A stretch of 64,000 nucleotides of DNA. Source: Leuctra nigra (Eukaryota > Arthropoda > Insecta > Plecoptera > Leuctridae). Of this stretch, positions 33,598 to 44,184 are shown in pieces (position 1 is the stretch's first letter; every line of letters starts with the position of its first letter). The position numbers were made by a program, and so were the translations under genes. The notes below the pieces were generated by a model. The model did not search any database. It worked only from the letters and a program-made list of their open reading frames with translations, and was not told where the DNA came from. Where the stretch lies: positions 3,410,001 to 3,474,000 of the forward strand of contig OW203762.1 of the NCBI GenBank assembly GCA_934045905.1, written 5' to 3'.

Positions 33598-36500
33598 GTA
33601 CCTGGTTGTGTTGCGAAGCGAGCGTACACTTGGAATGTACCTGGTTGTGTTGGGAAGCGAGCGTACACTTGGAATGTACCTGGTTGTGTTGGGAAGCGAG
33701 CGTACACTTGGAATGTACCTGGTTGTGTTGGGAAGCGAGCGTACACTTGGAATGTACCTGGTTGTGTTGGGAAGCGAGCGTACGCTTGGAATGTACCTGG
33801 TTGTGTTGGGAAGCGAGCGTACACTTGGAATGTACCTGGTTGTGTTGGGAAGCAAGCGTACACTTGGAATGTACCTGGTTGTGTTGGGAAGCGAGCGTAC
33901 ACTTGGAATGCACCTGGTTGTGTTGGGAAGCGAGCGTACACTTGGAATGTACCTGGTTGTGTTGGGAAGCGAGCGTACACTTGGAATGTACCTGGTTGTG
34001 TTGGGAAGCGAGCGTACACTTGGAATGTACCTGGTTGTGTTGGGAAGCGAGCGTACACTTGGAATGCACCTGGTTGTGTTGGGAAGAGAGCGTACACTTG
34101 GAATGTACCTGGTTGTGTTGGGAAGCGAGCGTACACTTGGAATGTACCTGGTTGTGTTAGGAAGCGAGCGTACACTTGGAATGTACCTGGTTGTGTTGGG
34201 AAGCGAGCGTACACTTGGAATGTACCTGGTTGTGTTGGGAAGCGAGCGTACACTTGGAATGTACCTGGTTGTGTTGGGAAGCGAGCGTACACTTGGAATG
34301 CACCTGGTTGTGTTGGGACGCGAGCGTACACTTGGAATGTACCTGGTTGTGTTGGGAAGCGAGCGTACACTTGGAATGTACCTGGTTGTGTTGGGAAGCG
34401 AGCGTACACTTGGAATGCACCTGGTTGTGTTGGGACGCGAGCGTACACTTGGAATGTACCTGGTTGTGTTGGGAAGCGAGCGTACGCTTGGAATGTACCT
34501 GGTTGTGTTGGGAAGCGAGCGTACACTTGGAATGTACCTGGTTGTGTTGGGAAGCAAGCGTACACTTGGAATGTACCTGGTTGTGTTGGGAAGCGAGCGT
34601 ACACTTGGAATGCACCTGGTTGTGTTGGGAAGCGAGCGTACACTTGGAATGTACCTGGTTGTGTTGGGAAGCGAGCGTACACTTGGAATGTACCTGGTTG
34701 TGTTGGGAAGCGAGCGTACACTTGGAATGTACCTGGTTGTGTTGGGAAGCGAGCGTACACTTGGAATGCACCTGGTTGTGTTGGGAAGCGAGCGTACACT
34801 TGGAATGTACCTGGTTGTGTTGGGAAGCGAGCGTACACTTGGAATGTACCTGGTTGTGTTGGGAAGCGAGCGTACACTTGGAATGTACCTGGTTGTGTTG
34901 GGAAGCGAGCGTACACTTGGAATGTACCTGGTTGTGTTGGGAAGCGAGCGTACACTTGGAATGTACCTGGTTGTGTTGGGAAGCGAGCGTACACTTGGAA
35001 TGTACCTGGTTGTGTTGGGAAGCGAGCGTACACTTGGAATGTACCTGGTTGTGTTGGGAAGCGAGCGTACACTTGGAATGTACCTGGTTGTGCTGGGAAG
35101 CGAGCGTACGCTTGGAATGTACCTGGTTGTGTTGGGAAGCGAGCGTACACTTGGAATGTACCTGGTTGTGTTGCGAAGCGAGCGTGCACTTGGAATGCAC
35201 CTGGTTGTGTTGGGAAGCGAGCGTACACTTGGAATGCACCTGGTTGTGTTGGGAAGCGAGCGTACACATTTGGAATGTACCTGGTTGTGTTGGGAAGCGA
35301 GCGTACACTTGGAATGTACCTAGTTGTGTTGGGAAGCGAGCGTACACTTGGAATGTACCTGGTTGTGATGGGAAGCGAGCGTACACTTGGAATGTACCTG
35401 GTTGTGATGGGAAGCGAGCGTACACTTGGAATGTACCTGGTTGTGTTGGGAAGCGAGCGTACACTTGGAATGTACCTGGTTGTGTTGGGAAGCGAGCGTA
35501 CACTTGGAATGTACCTGGTTGTGTTGGGAAGCGAGCGTACACTTGGAATGTACCTGGTTGTGTTGGGAAGCGAGCGTACACTTGGAATGTACCTGGTTGT
35601 GTTGGGAAGCGAGCGTACACTTGGAATGCACCTGGTTGTGTTGGGACGCGAGCGTACACTTGGAATGTACCTGGTTGTGTTGGGAAGCGAGCGTCCACTT
35701 GGAATGTACCTGGTTGTGTTGGGAAGCGAGCGTACACTTGGAATGTACCTGGTTGTGTTGGGAAGCGAGCGTGCACTTGGAATGTACCTGGTTGTGTTGG
35801 GAAGCGAGCGTACACTTGGAATGTACCTGGTTGTGTTGGGAAGCGAGCGTACACTTGGAATGTACCTGGTTGTGTTGGGAAGCGAGCGTACACTTAAATG
35901 TACCTGGTTGTGTTGGGAAGCTTGCGTACACTTGGAATGTACCTGGTTGTGTTGGGAAGCGAGCGTACACTTGGAATGTACCTGGTTGTGTTGGGAATCG
36001 AGCGTACACTTGGAATGTACCTGGTTGTGTTGGGAAGCGAGCGTACGCTTGGAATGTACCTGGTTGTGTTGGGAAGCGAGCGTACACTTGGAATGTACCT
36101 GGTTGTGTTGGGAAGCGAGCGTACACTTGGAATGTACCTGGTTGTGTTGGGAAGCGAGCGTACACTTGGAATGTACCTGGTTGTGTTGGGAAGCGAGCGT
36201 ACACTTGGAATGTACCTGGTTGTGTTGGGAAGCGAGCGTACACTTGGAATGTACCTGGTTGTGTTGGGAATCGAGCGTACACTTGGAATGTACCTGGTTG
36301 TGTTGGGAAGCGAGCGTTCGCTTGGAATGTACCTGGTTGTGTTGGGAAGCGAGCGTACACTTGGAATGTACCTGGTTGTGTTGGGAAGCGAGCGTTCGCT
36401 TGGAATGTACCTGGTTGTGTTGGGAAGCGAGCGTACACTTGGAATGTACCTGGTTGTGTTGGGAAGCGAGCGTACGCTTGGAATGTACCTGGTTGTGTTG

Positions 36501-36836
36501 GGAAGCGAGCGTACACTTGGAATGTACCTGGTTGTGTTGGGAAGCGAGCGTACACTTGGAATGCACCTGGTTGTGTTGGGAAGCGAGCGTACACTTGGAA
36601 TGTACCTGGTTGTGTTGGGAAGCGAGCGTACACTTGGAATGTACCTGGTTGTGTTGGGAAGCGAGCGTACACTTGGAATGTACCTGGTTGTGTTGGGAAG
36701 CGAGCGTACACTTGGAATGTACCTGGTTGTGTTGGGAAGCGAGCGTACACTTGGAATGTACCTGGTTGTGTTGGGAAGCGAGCGTACACTTGGAATGTAC
36801 CTGGTTGTGTTGGGAAGCGAGCGTACACTTGGAAAT
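33598..36836 (+). repeat. 39-bp minisatellite, right block (about 83 units)
   Basis: Continues the left block in phase. Higher-order structure is visible: the variant series starting with TACGCTTGG at 33781 recurs at 34483, exactly 18 units (702 bp) later, and GGGAATCGAGCG near 35995 recurs near 36268, seven units later. Two single-base-register changes (near 35266 and 35894) shift the false ORFs. Ends at GGAAATACCTGC near 36836. Confidence 0.96.
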
Positions 36837-36899
36837 ACCTGCTATTGTTCCGTTTGGTTTCAAGTAAAAAGCAACGGACATTCCTGAAGCTAGAAAACA

Positions 36900-37020
36900 A
36901 GAGAGCAATGGTTCAGGCAGTGAAGCTCTGGACTCGCAGGCGAAGACCCAGGTTCGATTCCCGCGTAATAGATGCGAGAATCTTTCACACAAGAACCTGT
37001 TAGAATGGCCACCCTAACTT
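36900..37020 (+). mobile_element. tRNA-derived SINE head
   Basis: Box A-like TGGTTCAGGCAGTGAAGC followed by box B GGTTCGATTCC at 36953-36963 with tRNA-like spacing. The downstream body is short and differs from the 38.6-kb SINE family. A functional tRNA is unlikely, as no acceptor stem pairing was found. Confidence 0.5.
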
Positions 37021-37084
37021 AACTAGTGCATGAATGTGTGTTGTTACTTGTGTTGTCTAAGTGAATCTAAAAAGAAATCTAAGT

Positions 37085-38535
37085 GTCCGGGTAGATTTCG
37101 GTAATCTGTCCGTCGGTAAAGTTCCCCCCCCTGCTTTTCGGTAATGTGTCCGTCGGTAAACTGTCCCCCCCTGCTTTTCGGTAATGTGTCCGTCGGTAAA
37201 GTGTCCCCCCCTGCTTTTCGGTAATGTGTACGTCGGTAAAGTGTCCCCCCTGCTTTTCGGTAATGTGTCCGTTGGTAAACTGTCCCCCCCTGCTTTTCGG
37301 TAATGTGTCCGTCGGTAAACTTCCCCCCCTGCTTTTCGGTAATGTGTCCGTCGGTAAAGTGTCCCCCTCTGCTTTTCGGTAATGTGTACGTCGGTAAAGT
37401 GTCCCCCCTGCTTTTCGGTAATGTGTCCGTTTGTAAACTGTCCCCCCCTGCTTTTCGGTAATGTGTCCGTCGGTAAACTATCCCCCCCTGCTTTTCGGTA
37501 ATGTGTCCGTCGGTAAAGTGTCCCCCCTGCTTTTCGGTAATGTGTACGTCGGTAAAGTGTCCCCCCCTGCTTTTCGGTAATGTGTACGTCGGTAAAGTGT
37601 CCTCCTGCTTTTCGGTAATGTGTCCGTTGGTAAACTGTCCCCCCATGCTTTTCGGTAATGTGTCCGTCGGTAAACTGTCCCCCCTGCTTTTCGGTAATGT
37701 GTACGTCGGTAAACTATCCCCCCCTGCTTTTCGGTAATGTGTCCGTCGGTAAAGTGTCCCCTCCTGCTTTTCGGTCATGTGTACGTCGGTAAAGTGTCCC
37801 CCCTCCCTGTTTTTCGGTAATGTGTCCGTCGGTAAACTGTCCCCCCCTGCTTTTCGGTAATGTGTCCGTCGGTAAACTGTCCCCCCTGCTATTCACTAAT
37901 GTGTCCGTCGATAAACTGTCCCCCCCTGCTTTTCGGTAATGTGTCCGTCGGTAAAGTGTCCCCCCCTGCTTTTCGGTAATGTGTCCGTCGGTAAACTGTC
38001 CCCCCCTGCTTTTCGGTAATGTGTCCGTCGGTAAAGTTTCCCCCCCTGCTTTTCGGTAATGTGTCCGTCCGTAAAGTGTCCCCCCCTGCTTCTCGGTAAT
38101 GTGTCCGTCGGTAAAGTGTCCCCCTCTGCTTTTCGGTAATGTGTACGTCGGTAAAGTGTCCCCCCCTGCTTTTCGGTAATGTGTCCGTCGGTCAAGTGTC
38201 CCCCCCTGCTTTTCGGTAATGTGTCCGTCGGTAAAGTTTCCCCCCCTGCTTTTCGGTAATGTGTCCGTCGGTAAACTGTCCCCCCCTGCTTTTCGGTAAT
38301 GTGTCCGTCGGTAAACTGTCCCCCTCTGCTTTTGGTAATGTGTCCGTCGGTAAAGTGTCCCCTACGCTTTTCGGTAATGTGTCTGTCGGTAAACTGTCCC
38401 CCCCTGCTTTTCGGTAATGTGTACGTCGGTAAAGTGTCCCCCCCCTGCTTTTCGGTAATGTCCCCGACGGTAAAGTGTCCCCCCCTGCTTTTCGGTAATG
38501 TGTCCGTCGGTAAACTGTCCGTCGGTAAACTACCC
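37085..38535. repeat. 40-bp minisatellite with poly-C, about 36 units
   Basis: Unit: GGTAATGTGTCCGTCGGTAA, then A(C/G)TGTCCCCCCCTGCTTTTC. The C run varies from about 4 to 8, and GTCC/GTAC and AAACTG/AAAGTG variants alternate. Length changes in the C run shift frame, so false ORFs are shorter than in the 39-bp array. Confidence 0.95.
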
Positions 38536-38584
38536 TAGAACCTGTATAGAAGTATTGTTAAAGTGTGAATGCTCTGTAAGTGTT

Positions 38585-38875
38585 TGTGGTTGTTGGTGCT
38601 GAGTGGTTAACGCTCTGAACTTGTATTCCGAAGGCCCGGGTTCGATTCCCGCGGCCGTCCTTCCTGACTGTTATTTTTCGTGATATTCCCTCAGTCGACA
38701 GGCAAATGCTGGGGAGGTACCCTACTTATTGGCCACGACAGCCTCCTTCCCACCTTCCATCATTTCCTACTCTTCACCATCATCTCCCAATCATCATCAT
38801 AATCATTCATCCGTTGCCATTAGCCTCGCTGCAGAACAGTGCGACGTTAAGCCCCAGACAGAATGGAAGTTCGGT
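38585..38875 (+). mobile_element. tRNA-derived SINE, longest copy
   Basis: Head with box A-like GTGCTGAGTGGTTAACGC and perfect box B GGTTCGATTCC, body with CCGTCCTTCCTGACTG, TATTCCCTCAGTCGACAGGC and CGCCTCC-like blocks, and tail GCAGAACAGTGCGACGTTAA. The same parts occur at 25665-25850 (minus strand) and 39990-40220. Confidence 0.8.
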
Positions 38876-38910
38876 GTGGGTTTGACAGCGAGGATGCGCT
38901 CCTGCCAACC

Positions 38911-39107
38911 GAATGTAATTGTGAGGAATGTCCCAGGCAGGTGCGCTCAAGATAGAGACGGTTGCTCGGCCGACCGGATGTAATTGTGAGGAATGTCCCA
39001 GGCAGGTGCGCTCAAGACAGAGACGGTTGCTCGGCCGACCGGATGTAATTGTGAGGAATGTCCCAGGCAGGTGCGCTCAAGATAGAGACGGTTGCTCGGC
39101 CGACCGG
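38911..39107 (+). repeat. 65-bp tandem repeat, three units
   Basis: Units start at 38913, 38978 and 39043 (ATGTAATTGTGAGGAATGTC ... TTGCTCGGCCGACCGG). Units are nearly identical, with AAGATAGAG/AAGACAGAG variation. The period is not a multiple of three. Confidence 0.9.
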
Positions 39108-39256
39108 ATGCAAAGAGCGTGGAGATTCGCTCAAGTTGAACAAGAGAGTTTATTATCTCGCAACTTCCCTTCTGCTTTTCAAGGACCTGGATTCATATGA
39201 ACAGAAAATGGTTCTTAAAAATGTGAAACATTTGAGAGAGACTATACTTTGTTCCT
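39108..39256 (+). pseudogene. Unrecognised exon-like ORF end
   Basis: After the 65-bp repeat a plus-strand frame encodes SLKLNKRVYYLATSLLLF and KDLDSYEQKMVLKNVKHLRE, a protein-like amphipathic composition. It stops at TAA inside the terminal repeat of the next element. No family recognised. If that element is removed the frame meets GGTATGT, a strong splice-donor-like site. It may be a captured host exon; this is speculative. Confidence 0.25.
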
Positions 39257-39533
39257 AAGGCAGACACACTCATTGTTCTCGTTTTATGATGTATTAGTGA
39301 CACTTACAATGGACCTGACCCTATCGTAAAAACCTAAAAGTGTCAAAACATACCTCATAAATATATACATACCATTGTGGAATAATATTCCACCCCCTAA
39401 GCGAGCTAAGAGCTACAAGGTTGTAAACGACCTCGAACAAGGGATGTGCAATAAATGGTCGAGGATACAATGAGAGCAAACGATTTTACGATACCTTATA
39501 AAACGAGAACAATGGGTGTGTCTGCCTTAGGAA
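39249..39533. mobile_element. Small TIR element (MITE)
   Basis: Inverted ends TTTGTTCCTAAGGCAGACAC and GTGTCTGCCTTAGGAACAAA, with imperfect continuation to ATTGTTCTCGTTTTA, are flanked by CTATA on both sides. About 285 bp, non-coding. Superfamily not assigned. Confidence 0.65.
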
Positions 39534-39539
39534 CAAACT

Positions 39540-39989
39540 ATAGGTATGTCTTTGTTATAAGTTTGGTAAAAAAGAGAATGAAGAAAGAGACGGTATGATT
39601 ACATTTATTTTGTATTAGAAAATATTTATGTAGGTGTTCATATTGCAGTGTTTGTTTTAACCCCCCCCCCCTCTTCTCTCAGGAAGACATTAAAAAATAT
39701 GAACAATCAAATATAACAAAACACAAATACTAATGAGTGTTTTCAATTGAAATGTTGCCCTGTCGAAATGTTTGCAAAAGCGGAAACACAGAATTTTCAA
39801 TATACTTAATGAAGTATTTTTGAAAAACGAAACGAAAAGTTCAGAAGGAAAGATTCAATTTCTCGTCGGAAATATTTACTAAAATATTTTTGAACCATTT
39901 CATTCAGTTTCATGTGATGTTTGACGTTCTACTGAGTGGGTATGATTGGGGGGGGGGGGAGGTGCTCACCCCCCTCGCTACATTAATCT
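39540..39989. other. AT-rich spacer with C- and G-homopolymers
   Basis: Poly-C near 39661-39673 and poly-G near 39949-39959 are the only notable features. No gene recognised. Confidence 0.45.
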
Positions 39990-40220
39990 ATACTTGTACT
40001 TCGGAGGTCCCGGGTTCGATCCCCATGGTCGACCACGCTGACTGAAGCCGTGCCGTGAGTTTCCTCAGACGAGAGGCAAATGCTGGGAAGGTTCCCTCCT
40101 GACCGCCTCCTTCCTACCGTCCTTCCTCACCTCTTCTTTAACATCTCCCAATCATCATCATAATCATTAATCCGGCGCCATTAGACTAGTTGCAGAACAG
40201 TGCGACGTTAAAGTGGGTGA
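39990..40220 (+). mobile_element. tRNA-derived SINE, 5'-truncated copy
   Basis: Starts within the tRNA-like head (box B GGTTCGATCCC) and matches the 38.6-kb SINE through TTTCCTCAGACGAGAGGCAA, ATCTCCCAATCATCATCATA and GCAGAACAGTGCGACGTTAA. Box A is missing. Confidence 0.75.
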
Positions 40221-40555
40221 CGGAAATAGTGACAGAGTTGAAGTGTCAAAAAGATAAGGGAATATGATTTTTGGTGATAAAGTTTCCTACATTCTGAAAC
40301 CAGCCGGTAAATAACCGGATGAATTCGATGATTTAGTTTCAGTCACATTCACATTAACTAACTGAACCACAATAAAGCTCGCAGCTGTGGATATTATGAT
40401 ATTATTATGTAGATATTATGCCGACTGAATGTGAAAGATGACGTACAATAATAGTAATACGTACATTTAACCTTTAATGATTAACTTTATTTTAATTACT
40501 ATTTAACAGTATTAAACAGCAACTTCTTCTGTGTTGATGTTTCTGTAGGTATTAT
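40221..40555. other. No gene recognised
   Basis: AT-rich sequence between SINE and MITE. Confidence 0.4.
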
Positions 40556-40934
40556 CCCCATAAAAAACACTCCGTGTGAAAATACCAGCCAAGTCTCTTC
40601 AACTATAAAAAAATAGAAGAAATCTAGAAATTCAGTACTGAAAAGTAGTGATATCAAAAAAATGGGCCAAGTCAAAACTTAATTTTAAAAACCAAAATAT
40701 ACTTGGCGCATCGTGTATATAAATAGTATAAAAGTATATGTCAAAATCATATGTACCTGAATATATATAGCATTCCTATAGTAATGCCCTTGAAAACGAT
40801 GCGCCAAGTATATTTTGGTTTTTAAAATTAAGTTTTGACTTGGCCCATTTTTTGATATCACTACTTTTCACTTTTCAGTGCTGAATTTTTAGATTTCTTC
40901 TATTTTCTTTATAGTTGAAGAGTTTTTTATGGGG
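40556..40934. mobile_element. Foldback MITE family A, complete copy
   Basis: Left arm CCCCATAAAAAACACTCC, right arm ends GAGTTTTTTATGGGG, with an internal deletion of part of the right arm (TGAAGAG joined directly to TTTTTTATG). Flanks TAT and ATA continue the palindrome. It sits at the same point of family B as the copies at 19366 and 22833. Confidence 0.87.
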
Positions 40935-40940
40935 ATATCA

Positions 40941-41850
40941 ATAATTTTTTTAGTTTACTTACACAACTTGTAACACATATCGGAGCAACAATGACTAATT
41001 CCTTTAAAAAAATACGTCATTTCCGAATTGGTAACTAAGAAAAATTGTTTTAGGTTCTAAATATAAGCTTAAAGTGATATTCCATGAAGAATTGCGAAAG
41101 CATCGTTCCAATCACTTCAGCCGTTTTCGAGATATGGCATCACTTCCGGTTTTCAAAATGGCTGCTGAAATTACTGCCACCTAGAATTTATTTCTATAAA
41201 TGTTATGTATCATTATAAGCCTTCTGAATAAGTTATTGTAGTTAGAGGAGATTTTAGTCAGATTTTGCATATTTGTGATATTTATGACGTCATTTCCTGT
41301 TTCAATAATAACAAATGTCTATTTTGACTATTGATTTTCATGTAGATGACCGTCTGAATCGATTGGCTTAAATTTCGTTCCGATCGGTACAGCCGTTTAG
41401 GAGATATGACGTCACTTCCGGTTTCAAAATGGCGGCACAAAATCCTTCATAACAAAAGGCACTTCAGACGCCAAAAGTGCACATGTGGTAAAAATTTCAG
41501 ATATATCGGTGTAGCCGTTTAGGCTGGGGCCCTGTCAATAGGGTTTCCTGATATCATCAGAATCATCATCAGATAGCTTTTAAAAGGGGTGTAATTTCAC
41601 TGTTTTCACGGCCCTCTAGCTCGCAAACAGCATAACCTATTGTTCCTTAATTTGGTATATGATGTGGGGTGGGCCATAGCTCGAAATTAAGATATTTCGC
41701 AACAATGTGAGATTTCGCAATTTTGAGATCCAGTAGGCCAAAAATGCCATGATGTTGCTTACAGTAAAAGTGTAGTAAAAGTGTTGAGTGAGTGTGAGTG
41801 TACAGTACGACTTGGCTGGGTGGAGCGACCGCTCCACTAGATAAGTGGTT
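40941..41850 (-). repeat. Repeat family B, inverted copy
   Basis: Reverse complement of the 17.2-19.4 kb structure: it runs from the MITE-proximal block through CCGTTTTCGAGATATGGCAT, two TGACGTCA cores at about 41286 and 41405, and CCGTTTAGGCTG to the GGAGCGACCGCTCC palindrome at 41821. Divergence is moderate. Confidence 0.78.
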
Positions 41851-41889
41851 TAAACTGTAATAACGAAATAACTGTGTGTGTTTGCATTA

Positions 41890-42962
41890 TCTTGTTGGCG
41901 CGTGAGCTGTTTTATTTGCACCGACTATACTCTCATCCCTCGGCTTCCTGGATGCGCGAGGTGAAACAAAGCGCAAGAACACGCCTCGCCTCTCGAGACA
42001 CATTTCACTCAGCGATGTGCGTGTGCTGTTTTATTTGCACCGACTATACTCTCATCCCTCGGCTTCCTGGATGCGCGAGGTGAAACAAAGAGCAAGAACA
42101 CGCCTCGCCTCTCGAGACACATTTCACTCAGCGATGTGCGTGTGCTGTTTTATTTGCACCGACTATACTCTCACCCCTCGGCTTCCTGGATGCGCGAGGT
42201 GAAACAAAGAGCAAGAACACGCCTCGCCTCTCGAGACACATTTCACTCAGCGATGTGCGTGTGCTGTTTTATTTGCACCGACTATACTCTCACCCCTCGG
42301 CTTCCTGGATGCGCGAGGTGAAACAAAGAGCAAGAACACGCCTCGCCTCTCGAGACACATTTCACTCAGCGATGTGCGTGTGCTGTTTTATTTGCACCGA
42401 CTATACTCTCACCCCTCGGCTTCCTGGATGCGCGAGGTGAAACAAAGAGCAAGAACACGCCTCGCCTCTCGAGACACATTTCACTCAGCGATGTGCGTGT
42501 GCTGTTTTATTTGCACCGACTATACTTACTCTCATCCCTCGGCTTCCTGGATGCGCGAGGTGAAACAAAGAGCAAGAACACGCCTCGCCTCTCGAGACAC
42601 ATTTCACTCAGCGATGAGCGTGTGCTGTTTTATTTGCACCGACTATACTCTCACCCCTCGGCTTCCTGGATGCGCGAGGTGAAACAAAGAGCAAGAACAC
42701 GCCTCGCCTCTCGAGACACATTTCACTCAGCGATGTGCGTGTGCTGTTTTATTTGCACCGACTATACTCTCACCCCTCGGCTTCCTGGATGCGCGAGGTG
42801 AAACAAAGAGCAAGAACACGCCTCGCCTCTCGAGACACATTTCACTCAGCGATGTGCGTGTGCTGTTTTATTTGCACCGACTATACTCTCATCCCTCGGC
42901 TTCCTGGATGCGCGAGGTGAAACAAAGAGCAAGAACACGCCTCGCCTCTCGAGACACATTTC
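41890..42962. repeat. 119-bp minisatellite, nine units
   Basis: Unit contains GCTGTTTTATTTGCACCGAC, CCTCGGCTTCCTGGATGCGC, AACACGCCTCGCCTCTCGAG and CATTTCACTCAGCGATG. One unit carries a 4-bp expansion (TATACTTACTCTC near 42526). It lies between the family B palindrome block and the ACGCGTTGAAGAGCGAGC motif, the place held by unique DNA at 17060-17170. Confidence 0.94.
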
Positions 42963-42995
42963 CAACCTTCTTCTAACATTGTCCCGTCACGCTGA

Positions 42996-43920
42996 GAGAA
43001 ATAATAGCAAAACGCTCTGAGTAACGCGTTGAAGAGCGAGCATTCCCTTAAGGTGGCTCATCCAATCGGGCATGGTCTCAGATTTTCATAATTTTTTGTC
43101 TACTTATTGATAATCATGCCATACACAATCCCTGAAAAAATGAAACACTTCTCGTGTCTAGTTTTTGAGATAAATTTAGTTTTCTTCCCCATGTTATCTT
43201 ATGGCAGACAGGTAAAATCGCGTCACATTTAGGCTAATAATGAAGATCTAATTTTTATGTAGTCCCAACTTTGATCAAAAAACTTTTTTTCTGGTAGATA
43301 TATTATGGATATCCTATTAGGAAAAAAATTGAAAACAATACCAACGTGTGCTGTTTTAGAAGTTATAAGCAAAAAACGCAATGATTTTCCTATACCTCCT
43401 GTGTTAAAGTTTTGTTCATTCTCGGAAGGCAATCATTTTAAACCTCGCTGTAAGACAGGAGCTGCAAGTTAAATGGCATTTTATGATTTGTTTATACTTA
43501 AATAGAGTTCAACTGTTGGAAAAAGTAATTCATGATGGTAATTTCAAAAAATAAATATTTTGGAATGTTCGATCGGTTGAGCCACGTTAACTTGATATAT
43601 GCGTTTGCAAGTTTATGCTCTACAGACCTTGGAAAGACCCGTAACTAGGTGTGTCGAAGTAGCAGTGACAAAATATCTGAAATATCTAAGAATAACATGT
43701 TCAATATTTCAAATCAAGCATAAAATGTACAATTTTCAAAAACATGTCAAAAATTTGTCATTCAAAATTTTAGTTTGATTCGTTTTATTTTGCACCAATT
43801 ACAGGATCTCGTTAATAAACTATACTTGAGACCTGTCTTGTGATATTAGTGTGTGTGCAAATTATCATATGGACCTGGGCAGTGCAGGAAAGAAACACCA
43901 TGGAAACTTGACTAAATAAA
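42996..43920. repeat. Family C/B composite remnant
   Basis: Begins with AAAACGCTCTGAGTAACGCG-type family C end. 43050-43600 is an inverted, diverged copy of 16330-16770 (for example ATGATTTTCCTATACCTCC). 43600-43880 resembles the middle of family C, ending CCTGGGCAGTGCAGG. No coding content. Confidence 0.6.
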
Positions 43921-44044
43921 ATGCAGCTATATAAACAAGCAGTCATAAACTAATGATGAAAACATTCAGTAGTTTATGACTGCAAGTAATTATAATTGGA
44001 TGAAATAAACTGTTATTCGACATTAAAATATTAACACTGTTAAT

Positions 44045-44090
44045 AGACTTGCCGGGCGATCGCTCTACCAACTGAGCTACTCGAGGTCCT
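44045..44090 (-). other. tRNA-like 5' half (box A region)
   Basis: On the minus strand TAGCTCAGTTGGTAGAGCGA, followed by TCGCCCGGCAAG, has the D-arm and start of an anticodon arm of a tRNA. No T-arm or 3' acceptor follows, so it is a tRNA fragment or a truncated SINE head rather than a tRNA gene. Confidence 0.5.
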
Positions 44091-44184
44091 GTGTTTGAGT
44101 CCCGGTTCTTTGAGATAGTTTTTCCATCACGTGGTCAGCTAGCCGTGTCACGTGATATAATACAGGCGCTTGTATACGGTAAAC

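Noticed and set aside
26240..36836. Large inverted duplication centred near 30.3 kb
   Set aside because: Only the 435-bp arms are inverted; the arrays outside are in the same orientation, and removal of the interior restores one unit, so an insertion explains the data better.
33457..36992. Plus-strand ORF of 1,136 codons and minus-strand ORF of 1,158 codons
   Set aside because: Both are translations of the 39-bp minisatellite, open on both strands and in several frames because 39 is a multiple of three; codon changes do not favour any frame.
37044..38538. Minus-strand ORFs rich in TLPKSRGG and plus-strand Cys/Pro ORFs
   Set aside because: Products of the 40-bp repeat; poly-C length changes shift frame repeatedly.
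41874..42920. Series of 61-102 codon ORFs with identical sequence
   Set aside because: Each is the same 119-bp unit; an ORF per unit without variation in favour of a frame.
44045..44090. tRNA gene
   Set aside because: Only the D-arm and part of the anticodon arm are present; no T-arm or acceptor 3' strand follows.
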